Source: a bacterium (GTDB taxonomy: Bacteria; Pseudomonadota; Gammaproteobacteria; Pseudomonadales; Moraxellaceae). Taken from it: 64,000 nt of DNA. Both the position numbers and the translations under genes were made by a program. Every line of letters begins with the position of its first letter. Positions within the stretch are counted from its first letter, which is position 1. The notes below the pieces were generated by a model. The model saw nothing but the letters and a program-made list of their open reading frames with translations, had not been told where the DNA came from and searched no databases. The stretch lies in assembly GCA_029945725.1 (NCBI GenBank), contig JAQSDB010000008.1, forward strand, positions 124,001 through 188,000, read 5' to 3'. Of this stretch, positions 52,113-60,907 are shown piece by piece.

Positions 52113-52403
52113 GATTCCCCCTTTAGGGTGGATGGGTGGCTACAGCCACTTCTTGTTGTTGATCGCATTATTGCCCATGAGCGCATCGATGGCGCGGTGC
52201 CCTGCGGACGCGGCAGGCACTTTTCTGCTGGGAGGTCGATCGTACCACCGGTGTTTGCGACTGCCCACCCGACACCACTCGTCCTTAATCACCATCGGCG
52301 ACTGCAATCGACAACCGGTCGCCATCCTGCCAGCTTCGGGGAAGTAGGGCACCGGCACAGGCAGCAGGTATACTGCCCGCCTGATTCCTGCAGGACTTTG
52401 ACC

Positions 52404-53669
52404 GTGAACCGCCCGCTTGATGTTTCCGCCTACATGCAAACGCTGGGACGCAGTGCCCGCGAAGCCTCCCGTGCCACCGCCCGCGCCAGCACGAAGGAAA
52501 AGAACGCCGCCCTGTCGGCTATTTACGACACCCTCGCCGCCGCCAAATCCGATGTGCTGGCCGCCAATGCGAAGGATGTAGACGCCGGCCGTGCCAGTGG
52601 CCTGGATGCCGCCATGCTGGATCGCCTGACCATCAGCGAAAAAGGCTTTGCCGGCATGCTTGAAGGCCTGCGCCAGGTGATTGACCTGGCCGATCCCATC
52701 GGCGCCATCACCGACATGGTCTATCGCCCGAGCGGCATCCAGGTCGGCAAGATGCGCGTCCCGCTGGGCGTCATCGGCATCATCTACGAATCCCGTCCCA
52801 ATGTGACGCTGGAAGCGGCCTCGCTCTGCCTCAAGTCCGGCAACGCAACGATATTGCGTGGCGGCTCTGAAGCCATTCACTCCAACCGCGCCATCGCCGT
52901 CTGCATCCAGCAGGGTCTGGAACAGGCCGGCCTGCCACGCAACGCCGTACAGGTCGTGGAAACCACGGACCGGGCGGCGGTCGGCCAGCTCATCACCATG
53001 CCCGAGTTTGTCGATGTCATCGTGCCGCGCGGCGGCAAGAGCCTGATCGAACGTGTCTCCCGCGAAGCCCGGGTGCCGGTGATCAAGCATCTTGATGGCA
53101 ACTGCCATGTCTGGATTGACGACGAAGCCGATCTCGCCAAGGCCGTCCCGATTGCCCTCAACGCCAAGACGCATCGTTATGGCGTCTGCAATGCCATGGA
53201 AACCCTGCTGGTGCACAGCGCGGTTGCCGCCCGTGTGCTGCCGGAACTGGCCCGCCTTTACGCCGAAAAAGGCGTGGAGCTGCGCGGCTGCGAACGCACC
53301 CGCGCCATCATCGAGGCCAAAGTGGCGACCGAGGAAGACTGGTACGAAGAGTATCTGGCGCCGGTACTGGCCATCAGGGTCCTCGATGATCTGGACCAGG
53401 CCATCGCCCATATCAACCAGTACGGCTCGCACCACACCGACGCCATCATTACCGAGAACTACACAAAATCGCGCCGCTTCCTCAATGAAGTGGACTCGAG
53501 CTCGGTCATGGTGAATGCCTCCACGCGCTTTGCCGACGGCTTTGAATACGGCCTCGGTGCCGAGATCGGCATTTCCACCGACAAGATCCACGCCCGTGGT
53601 CCGGTCGGCCTGGAAGGCCTCACCTCGCAGAAGTGGGTCGTGCTCGGAGACGGCCAGATCCGTGGGTGA
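52404..53669 (+). CDS. proA: Gamma-glutamyl phosphate reductase
   Basis: GTG start 52404; [39 protein letters not shown]; 421 aa. Confidence 0.96.
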   Translation: MNRPLDVSAYMQTLGRSAREASRATARASTKEKNAALSAIYDTLAAAKSDVLAANAKDVDAGRASGLDAAMLDRLTISEKGFAGMLEGLRQVIDLADPIGAITDMVYRPSGIQVGKMRVPLGVIGIIYESRPNVTLEAASLCLKSGNATILRGGSEAIHSNRAIAVCIQQGLEQAGLPRNAVQVVETTDRAAVGQLITMPEFVDVIVPRGGKSLIERVSREARVPVIKHLDGNCHVWIDDEADLAKAVPIALNAKTHRYGVCNAMETLLVHSAVAARVLPELARLYAEKGVELRGCERTRAIIEAKVATEEDWYEEYLAPVLAIRVLDDLDQAIAHINQYGSHHTDAIITENYTKSRRFLNEVDSSSVMVNASTRFADGFEYGLGAEIGISTDKIHARGPVGLEGLTSQKWVVLGDGQIRG

Positions 53670-54366
53670 TCTCCCCCTCACCCCAACCCTCTCCCCGCCA
53701 GCGGGGAGAGGGAGCCACTCTCTAACAGGCCTCTTCGGCGGCTCCTTTGATCCCGTGCACCTCGGCCATGTGGCCACGGCCGAGGAGCTGTACCGCCGCT
53801 TTCCCTTCCGTGAAATCCGCTTCCTGCCGGCCGCCCGCTCTCCGCTCAAGGCCGGCGCCAGTGTCCGCACCGACAGACTGGCGCTCCTTCAGCTGGCTCT
53901 TGCCGGTAAGCAAGGACTTACGGTTGATGAAAGCGAACTGCGCCGGCCGGCGCCGTCCTACAGCATCGACACCCTGCGCGAGCAGCGCGCCGAACTCGGG
54001 CCGGCGGCGTCACTGGTGTTCATCCTCGGCATGGACAGCTTTCTCGACCTGCCGCGCTGGAAGGACTGGCCGCATCTGACCGATTACGCCCACCTGCTGG
54101 TGGTGAGCCGGCCGGGCAGCCAGCCGGTGTTTTCACCCGTGCTTTCGGCCTGGCTAGAAAAGCATCGAATTACCGACGCACAATCGCTAGAATCGCGCCC
54201 CCTTGGCGGGGTACTGCTGGTGGAAACCACGCCGCATGCCATCGCCAGCCGTGAGATTCGTGCGGCCATTGCCTCCGGGCAGGACACAAGCCACTGGCTG
54301 AATCCCGCGGTGCGGGACTATATTGAACAGCACCGCCTCTACTCTGGAGATGCAGACCCCGAATGA
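53662..54366 (+). CDS. nadD: Nicotinate-nucleotide adenylyltransferase
   Basis: [28 protein letters not shown]; likely GTG start overlapping the proA stop. Confidence 0.93.
   Translation: MGDLPLTPTLSPPAGRGSHSLTGLFGGSFDPVHLGHVATAEELYRRFPFREIRFLPAARSPLKAGASVRTDRLALLQLALAGKQGLTVDESELRRPAPSYSIDTLREQRAELGPAASLVFILGMDSFLDLPRWKDWPHLTDYAHLLVVSRPGSQPVFSPVLSAWLEKHRITDAQSLESRPLGGVLLVETTPHAIASREIRAAIASGQDTSHWLNPAVRDYIEQHRLYSGDADPE
53672..53713. repeat. Palindromic interspersed-type repeat within nadD 5' end
   Basis: CCCCTCACCCCAACCCTCTCCCCGC-CA-GCGGGGAGAGGG; 12-bp perfect arms. Confidence 0.88.
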
Positions 54367-54731
54367 ATGAGTTTGATAGCACCACCCAACAACTGCTCGA
54401 TGCCTCGCTTGCTGCCCTCGCCGACCTCAAAGCCAAAGATGTGCTGACCATTGATGTGCGCTCCCTCACCGGGCTCGCCGATGTCATGGTGATTGCCTCC
54501 GGCACCTCCAGCCGCCACGTCAAATCCCTGGCCGACAATGTCATGGTCAAGGTCAAGGAAGCCGGCTTCACGCCGCTGGGCCAGGAAGGCGAGCGCGATG
54601 GCGAATGGATCCTGATTGACCTGGCCGGCGTCATCGTCCATGTCATGCTGCCCTCCACCCGTGCCTTTTACGACCTGGAGCGCCTGTGGACACCGGGCGC
54701 CAGCGCCCACATCACGGCCCCCGGCGCCTGA
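54363..54731 (+). CDS. rsfS: Ribosome silencing factor RsfS
   Basis: [33 protein letters not shown]; after nadD. Confidence 0.96.
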   Translation: MNEFDSTTQQLLDASLAALADLKAKDVLTIDVRSLTGLADVMVIASGTSSRHVKSLADNVMVKVKEAGFTPLGQEGERDGEWILIDLAGVIVHVMLPSTRAFYDLERLWTPGASAHITAPGA

Positions 54732-54743
54732 GCGCCGCTGTTC

Positions 54744-55211
54744 ATGCGCCTGCGCCTGCTCGCTGTCGGCACCCGCATGCCGGGCTGGGTAGACGAAGGC
54801 TTTGGCGAATACGCCAAACGCCTCTCCGGCGACATCAGTCTTGAACTGGTGGAAATCAGCGCCGGCAAACGCACCAAGGGCGCCGATCTCGCCCGTCTCA
54901 AGGAACAGGAAGGCGAGGCCCTGCTCGCCGCGATCAAACCGCAGGAACGCGTCATTGCCCTTGATGTCCTGGGCCGCACCCTCTCCACCGGCGACATGGC
55001 CGATACCCTGAAAAACTGGCAGGTGGACGGCCGCCCGGCCGCCTTGCTGGTGGGTGGCCCGGAAGGGCTGAGTCGTGCCGTGCTGGAGCGCGCCGACGAG
55101 AAGTGGTCCTTGTCCCGTCTCACCCTGCCGCACCCGCTGGTGCGCATCGTCATTGCCGAGCAGGTCTATCGCGCCTGGAGCCTGCTCAAGGGCCACCCCT
55201 ACCATCGCTGA
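54744..55211 (+). CDS. rlmH: 23S rRNA m3Psi1915 methyltransferase
   Basis: MRLRLLAVGTRMPGWVDEGFGEYAKRL, LLVGGPEGLS, LTLPHPLVRIVIAEQVYRAWSLLKGHPYHR. Confidence 0.97.
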   Translation: MRLRLLAVGTRMPGWVDEGFGEYAKRLSGDISLELVEISAGKRTKGADLARLKEQEGEALLAAIKPQERVIALDVLGRTLSTGDMADTLKNWQVDGRPAALLVGGPEGLSRAVLERADEKWSLSRLTLPHPLVRIVIAEQVYRAWSLLKGHPYHR

Positions 55212-55350
55212 AGAAGCCTGGGCCGCCATCACGTCCGGAAAGACCCGCGCCGGCACGATCAGCGCACACTTCGCACGCGTCGTTACGATTTTCCCTAGTT
55301 TTGTCGGCGCGCTTACGTGAAAATCGCCCGTCACCGCGATCCCCAGAGCC

Positions 55351-57249
55351 ATGCGCAGAATCAAAAGCAATCCCTACACCCTCAAGGATAATCAGCTGGA
55401 AGCCGTGTTGTTCCGGCGCCGGGCGACTGTCGCCGGCATTTTCGTGCTGCTCATGTTTCTGCTGCTGATTGGCCGCTATTACTACCTGCAGGTCGTTGCC
55501 TACGACACCTACGCCACCCTCTCTGAAAACAACCGCGTGCATCTCGAAGCGATTTCGCCGCCGCGCGGTTTCATTTTTGACCGCAAGGGCCTGCTGCTCG
55601 CCGACAACCAGCCCACCTTTTCACTGACGATGAACCGCCAGCAGGTTCCGGATGTTGACGCCATGATCCAGCGTCTGGTGCCCATACTGGGCCTGACACC
55701 GGACGATGTACGGCGCTTTCGCACCCGCATGCGCGTGGCGCGGAAGTTTGAAGAAATTCCCGTCAAGCTGCGCCTGACCGAAGAGGATATTGCCCGTTTC
55801 TCCGAAGCCCGCTACGAGCTCACCGGCGTCAACATCAATGTCGAGCTGTCGCGCCACTATCCTTATGGCGACCTGTTCGCGCATGCGGTCGGTTATGTCT
55901 CGCGCATTTCCGAAAAAGAAGAAGAGCTGCTGGATCCGGTGGAATATGCCGGCACCAACCTGATCGGCAAGATCGGCATCGAAAAAACCTACGAAAAGAT
56001 CCTGCACGGAAAAGTCGGCTACCAGCATGTGGAAACCAATGCGCATGGCCGCCTCATTCGCGTCCTCAAGCGCACCCCGCCCACACGCGGCACCGATCTC
56101 ACCCTGTACCTTGATTACCAGCTGCAGAAAATTGCACGCGACCAGCTCGCCGGACGCCGCGGCGCCGTCGTCGCCATCGACCCCAATACCGGCGGCATCC
56201 TGGCCTTTGTCAGCACGCCGAGTTTTGACCCCAACGCCTTTGTCGGCGGCATTCCCTATCAGCTCTACGCACAATACCGCGACGACCCTGATCGCCCGCT
56301 TTACAACCGCGCGCTGCAGGGCACCTATCCTCCGGGCTCCACCATCAAGCCCTTTGAGGGCCTGGGCGGGCTCAATTACGGCCTCGTCGACTGGGACTTC
56401 CAGATTTCCGACCCCGGCTCCTACCACATTCCGGGCGACTCCCATATTTTCCGTGACTGGAAAAAAGAAGGTCATGGCATCGTTACCCTGCACAAGGCCA
56501 TCGAACAATCCTGTGATGTTTATTTCTACCAGCTCGCCGGTCGCATGGGCGTCGACAAGTTCCACGACTGGATGCAGAACTTCGGCTTTGGCACAAAAAC
56601 CGGTGTTGACCTGATCAATGAACTAAGCGGCACCCTGCCGTCCACGCAGTGGAAACGGGAAAAGCTGAAAGCGCCCTGGTATCCCGGTGAAATGATGTCC
56701 GTCGGCATTGGCCAGGGCTATTTCACCGTGACCCCGCTGCAGCTGGCCATGGCCACCGCCATCATGGCCAACAAGGGCAAACACATACGTCCGCATTTGC
56801 TGAAAAGCACCTCGGGCGCACAAACCGTCGACCCCGGCAACCATCCGGACGGACAAGTGCCGCTGCAGGGCGATCCGAACAACTGGGAGCTGATCAAGGA
56901 AGCCATGAAGGCCGTGGTGCACGGGCCTGGCGGCACTGCCAAGGCGCTGGCCAACGGCATTCTCAACTACACCATCGCCGGCAAGACCGGTACGGCACAG
57001 GTAAAGGGCATCAAGCAGGGCGAGAAATACGACGAATCAAAAATGGATGCGCGCCATTTCGACCATGCCTGGTTTATCGGATTCGCGCCGGCCGATGCGC
57101 CGCGGATTGCCGTCGCCGTACTGGTGGAAAACGGCAGGCACGGTGGCAGCGCCGCCGGCCCGATTGCGCGCGCCCTGTTCGATTATGAAATCAACGGCAT
57201 CATTCCCGCGCCGCCCAAAACCGACGGCACTACAGGCATCGACGAATGA
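55351..57249 (+). CDS. mrdA: Penicillin-binding protein 2
   Basis: PPRGFIFDRKGLLLADN, TYPPGSTIKP (SXXK), IEQSCDVYFY, GKTGTAQ. Confidence 0.97.
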   Translation: MRRIKSNPYTLKDNQLEAVLFRRRATVAGIFVLLMFLLLIGRYYYLQVVAYDTYATLSENNRVHLEAISPPRGFIFDRKGLLLADNQPTFSLTMNRQQVPDVDAMIQRLVPILGLTPDDVRRFRTRMRVARKFEEIPVKLRLTEEDIARFSEARYELTGVNINVELSRHYPYGDLFAHAVGYVSRISEKEEELLDPVEYAGTNLIGKIGIEKTYEKILHGKVGYQHVETNAHGRLIRVLKRTPPTRGTDLTLYLDYQLQKIARDQLAGRRGAVVAIDPNTGGILAFVSTPSFDPNAFVGGIPYQLYAQYRDDPDRPLYNRALQGTYPPGSTIKPFEGLGGLNYGLVDWDFQISDPGSYHIPGDSHIFRDWKKEGHGIVTLHKAIEQSCDVYFYQLAGRMGVDKFHDWMQNFGFGTKTGVDLINELSGTLPSTQWKREKLKAPWYPGEMMSVGIGQGYFTVTPLQLAMATAIMANKGKHIRPHLLKSTSGAQTVDPGNHPDGQVPLQGDPNNWELIKEAMKAVVHGPGGTAKALANGILNYTIAGKTGTAQVKGIKQGEKYDESKMDARHFDHAWFIGFAPADAPRIAVAVLVENGRHGGSAAGPIARALFDYEINGIIPAPPKTDGTTGIDE

Positions 57250-58391
57250 GTACCCAGGACAAGTTTCTGCGGCACATGCCGCACGACGGCACCCGCTTCG
57301 CACGCAAGTTCGACCTCTGGGGCTTCCTGCATCTTGACCCCATCCTGACCCTGGCCCTGATCATTACTGCCGGCATCGGTCTCGTCGAACTCTACTCGGC
57401 TTCCGGCAAACACTGGGACATGACGCTGAAACAGATCATGAGTTACGGCATCGGCCTCACCGTCATGTTTGTGCTGGCGCAAATTCCGCCGCGCACCTAC
57501 CAGTCCGTTTCACCGTGGTTTTATGCGGGCGGCCTTGTACTGCTGCTCGCCGTTACCGTCGCCGGCGATGTACGCATGGGGGCGCAACGCTGGCTCAGCA
57601 TTCCCGGCATCGGCAGCGTGCAGCCCTCGGAGTTCATGAAACTGGCGATGCCCATGATGCTGGCCTGGTTCCTCGCCGGCCGGGTGTTGCCGCCCTCCTT
57701 TGTCGCGGTGGTGCTGTCCATCGTGCTGATCGGCGTACCCGCCGCCCTGATTGCCAAACAACCGGATCTGGGCACCGCCATCCTGGTGTCGGCGAGCGGA
57801 CTCTTCGTGCTTTTTCTCGCCGGCCTGCCGTGGTGGATGATCACCAGTTTCGTGGCGCTGGTGAGTGCGATGGCACCGGTCGCCTGGAACTTCATGCACG
57901 ATTATCAGCGCCAGCGCATTCTCACGCTGTTCAATCCCGAGTCTGATCCGCTCGGCAATGGCTGGAACATCATCCAGTCAAAAACCGCCATTGGTTCGGG
58001 AGGCATTCTCGGTAAAGGCTGGCTGCACGGCTCGCAATCACATCTCGAGTTCCTGCCGGAAGGCCACACCGACTTCGTCATTGCCGCCTACTCGGAAGAG
58101 TTCGGACTGATCGGCGTATTCATTCTCCTCAGCCTGTATCTGGTGATTATCGCGCGCGGGCTTTTCATTGCGACAACCGCCCAGGACAGCTACAGCCGCC
58201 TGCTGGCGGGTGCCATTACCCTGTCCTTCTTTGTCTACGTTCTCGTCAATGCCGGCATGGTCAGCGGCTTGCTGCCCGTCGTCGGCGTGCCGCTGCCTTT
58301 TGTGAGCTATGGCGGCACCGCCATCATCACGCTGATGTCCGGCTTTGGTGTATTGATGTCGATACAGACTCACAAAAAACTGATTGGCTGA
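57246..58391 (+). CDS. rodA: Rod shape-determining SEDS protein RodA
   Basis: AQRWLSIPGIGSVQPSEFMKLA, GHTDFVIAAYSEEFG, VGVPLPFVSYGGTAIITLM. Confidence 0.97.
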   Translation: MSTQDKFLRHMPHDGTRFARKFDLWGFLHLDPILTLALIITAGIGLVELYSASGKHWDMTLKQIMSYGIGLTVMFVLAQIPPRTYQSVSPWFYAGGLVLLLAVTVAGDVRMGAQRWLSIPGIGSVQPSEFMKLAMPMMLAWFLAGRVLPPSFVAVVLSIVLIGVPAALIAKQPDLGTAILVSASGLFVLFLAGLPWWMITSFVALVSAMAPVAWNFMHDYQRQRILTLFNPESDPLGNGWNIIQSKTAIGSGGILGKGWLHGSQSHLEFLPEGHTDFVIAAYSEEFGLIGVFILLSLYLVIIARGLFIATTAQDSYSRLLAGAITLSFFVYVLVNAGMVSGLLPVVGVPLPFVSYGGTAIITLMSGFGVLMSIQTHKKLIG

Positions 58392-58435
58392 TGCTCGCGA
58401 AGCGCACGCCAAGCACTTTTCTGAAGGAAGCGTTC

Positions 58436-59458
58436 ATGCTGAAGTCACTGCTTTGCCTGCTCATCGGCAGCTACTGCGCCCACGCCCCCGCCGCTCATGC
58501 CATGGGCGAGTACCTGCAATATGAAGAACTCGGCGCCCTGATCACGCAACTCGAAAAAGAACAGGTCTATGCCCCCGGCGAACTCTCTGCCCTCTTCGCC
58601 CAGGTCACGCGCGACGACGGCGTGCTGAAGGCGATTGCCCGGCCGGCAGAAGGCACGAAAGAGTGGAAGGATTACCGCCCGCTGTTCCTGAGTGAGGAAC
58701 GCGTGCAAAAAGGCGTGGCGTTCTGGAACCAGCATGCCGACGTGCTGGCCCGCGCTGAAGCCACCTATGGCGTGCCGGCAGAAATGATCGTCGCGATTAT
58801 TGGCGTGGAAACCAAATACGGCGGCAACAAGGGCCGCAATCGTGTCATTGATGCGCTGACCACGCTCGGGCTCGACTACCCGCCGCGCGCGCCCTTTTTT
58901 CGCAAGGAGCTGCGCGAGTTCCTGATGCTGGCAAAGGAAAACGGGCTGGATCCGCTCACCACCTTCGGCTCCTATGCCGGCGCCATGGGCTATCCGCAAT
59001 TCATGCCCTCCAGCTGGCGCAGCCTCGCCGTGGATTTTGACGGCGACGGCAAGCGCGACCTCATCAACAATCCGGTCGATGCCATCGGTTCTGTCGCCCA
59101 TTATTTCCAGGCCAATGGCTGGAAAACCGGCGAGGCCGTGATCGTGCCCGCGCGCATCATCAGCCAGGATTACGACAGCGTCATCAACAAGGATCTCGGC
59201 ACCAGCAGCACCCTCGGCGAGATCGCCAAAAAAGGCCTGATCCCGCGCGAAGCCGGCACCTATCTCGCCGCCACGCCTGCCTCGGCCATTCGCCTGCAAG
59301 GCGATCATGGTGGCGAATTCTGGCTCGGCCTCACCAACTACTACGTCATCACCAAATACAATCGCAGCCTGCTCTATGCCATGGCGGCGTACCAGTTGAG
59401 CCAGGCGGTAAAAACCGCGCATGATGCGCAAGCAGCGGCCGCCCCGCCCGCTCCCTGA
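58436..59458 (+). CDS. mltB: Membrane-bound lytic murein transglycosylase B
   Basis: IVAIIGVETKYGGNKGRNRVIDALTTL, GAMGYPQFMPSSWR; start 58436 with GGAAGCGTTC upstream. Confidence 0.95.
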   Translation: MLKSLLCLLIGSYCAHAPAAHAMGEYLQYEELGALITQLEKEQVYAPGELSALFAQVTRDDGVLKAIARPAEGTKEWKDYRPLFLSEERVQKGVAFWNQHADVLARAEATYGVPAEMIVAIIGVETKYGGNKGRNRVIDALTTLGLDYPPRAPFFRKELREFLMLAKENGLDPLTTFGSYAGAMGYPQFMPSSWRSLAVDFDGDGKRDLINNPVDAIGSVAHYFQANGWKTGEAVIVPARIISQDYDSVINKDLGTSSTLGEIAKKGLIPREAGTYLAATPASAIRLQGDHGGEFWLGLTNYYVITKYNRSLLYAMAAYQLSQAVKTAHDAQAAAAPPAP

Positions 59459-59490
59459 GTTCGCCCGACAAAACAACAAGGAACTGCCCC

Positions 59491-60462
59491 ATGCGAGCGA
59501 CATCATCAGGACTGATGATTATTTTCACGAGTGCCCTGCTGGCCGCCTGCAGCAGCGCCCCCCTGAAAAAAACCGCAGCGCCGGCAGCGGCCAGCTCCGC
59601 AAAGAAAATCACCACCAAAGTAAATCCCATCAGCCGCCTGCCACCGCAAACCCTGCCCGTGCCCAAACTCTCGGACATGCCGGCGTTTGGCAGCGACGAG
59701 TTCAACCGCATCAAGGATGTCGCCCCCGACTCCCCCCCCGATGTCAGCCAGGTGCCGGATGCCGTCCCGGTCGATGAACCGCTTTCCGAATACGGCAACA
59801 AGAGTCCTTATCAGGCGCTCGGTGAAACCTACAAGGTGATGGAGGATGCCAGGGGTTTTACCCAGACCGGCAAGGCCTCGTGGTATGGCAAGAAATTTCA
59901 CGGCCTGAGAACGTCGAGCGGCGAAAAATACAATATGTACAAGATGACGGCCGCGCATACCACGCTGCCCATTCCCACCTATGTGCGCGTCACCAATCTG
60001 GCCAACGACAAAAGCGTGATTGTGAAAGTGAATGACCGCGGTCCCTTCCACTCCGAGCGCATCATGGATCTTTCCTATGCGGCCGCGGCACGGCTGGACT
60101 ATCTCAAGACCGGTACGGCCAATGTGCGCATTGAAGTCGTGACCGCCGACGAGTTCCGCGGCAAGCCGGCGAAGACCGATAAAAAAGAAAAGGCCGGCGC
60201 CGATGACAGCAGCGCCGGCGCGGCCGAGTCCCGGATTTTTGTCCAGGTGGGTGCCTTCAGTGCACGCGGCAACGCGACCGCCCTGCAAGGCAAGCTGGCG
60301 GACCTGATCAACTCCCCCATCGTCGTTATTCGCGATGAAAACAGCAGCAACGGCATCAGCCGCGTGCGCATCGGACCGTTCACCAGCGCGGAAGAGGCCG
60401 AAAAGGCCGCCAGCATTATCCGCGACAACAATCTCGGCAAGCCCATCATCCTCAAGCGCTGA
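59491..60462 (+). CDS. rlpA: Septal ring lytic transglycosylase RlpA with SPOR domain
   Basis: Lipobox LLAACSS; GKASWYGKKFHGLRTSSGEKYNMYKMTAAHTTLP; C-terminal SPOR FVQVGAFSARGNA...RVRIGPF. Confidence 0.96.
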   Translation: MRATSSGLMIIFTSALLAACSSAPLKKTAAPAAASSAKKITTKVNPISRLPPQTLPVPKLSDMPAFGSDEFNRIKDVAPDSPPDVSQVPDAVPVDEPLSEYGNKSPYQALGETYKVMEDARGFTQTGKASWYGKKFHGLRTSSGEKYNMYKMTAAHTTLPIPTYVRVTNLANDKSVIVKVNDRGPFHSERIMDLSYAAAARLDYLKTGTANVRIEVVTADEFRGKPAKTDKKEKAGADDSSAGAAESRIFVQVGAFSARGNATALQGKLADLINSPIVVIRDENSSNGISRVRIGPFTSAEEAEKAASIIRDNNLGKPIILKR

Positions 60463-60480
60463 GCAGCTCTCCAGCGGAAT

Positions 60481-60512
60481 ATAAAAAGGCCGCATTCATG
60501 CGGCCTTTTTAT
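60481..60512. terminator. Bidirectional intrinsic terminator rlpA/nirD
   Basis: ATAAAAAGGCCGCA-TTCA-TGCGGCCTTTTTAT. Confidence 0.92.
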
Positions 60513-60532
60513 CTCAACAGTGCCGCAGGCAT

Positions 60533-60883
60533 TCACGCCAGAATACTGACCTGGTCGCCCTCCACCTGCACGGCATAGACCGGAAGGCTGACACTGTCAT
60601 CCTCAAGGCACTGTCCCGTTGCCAGATTGAAGTGCTGCTTGTAGAGCGGCGAAGCCACCACCTTGACGCCCTTGAGATCTCCCGTGATGCCGCGCGACAT
60701 CACATTGGCGCCTGAAAAAGGATCGTGATTCCCGACGGCGTAAACATCGCCATTACGCAGGCGAAAAAGCGCGACCTGCTGGCCGTTCACCAGTGCCGCG
60801 ATGCCGATACCCGGCGTCAGGTCCTCCAGGGTGCATACCGCCACCGGCGCAATGGCCCGGGCAAGATTGTTGCGTGCATTCAT
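60533..60883 (-). CDS. nirD: Nitrite reductase (NADH) small subunit
   Basis: Rieske-like fold sequence; IALVNGQQVALFRL...VYAVGNHDPFSGANVMSRGI; downstream of nirB. Confidence 0.95.
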   Translation of the reverse strand: MNARNNLARAIAPVAVCTLEDLTPGIGIAALVNGQQVALFRLRNGDVYAVGNHDPFSGANVMSRGITGDLKGVKVVASPLYKQHFNLATGQCLEDDSVSLPVYAVQVEGDQVSILA

Positions 60884-60907
60884 GTCAGTTCTCCTTCAGC
60901 GACTGAT

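Noticed and set aside
50790-52403. Long upstream extension of the proA frame (959-aa ORF)
   Set aside because: The first ~540 codons run antisense over the hydrolase gene; proA starts at GTG 52404, giving the normal 421-aa length.
58445-60495. Minus-strand ORFs of 353 and 329 aa
   Set aside because: Shadows of mltB and rlpA.
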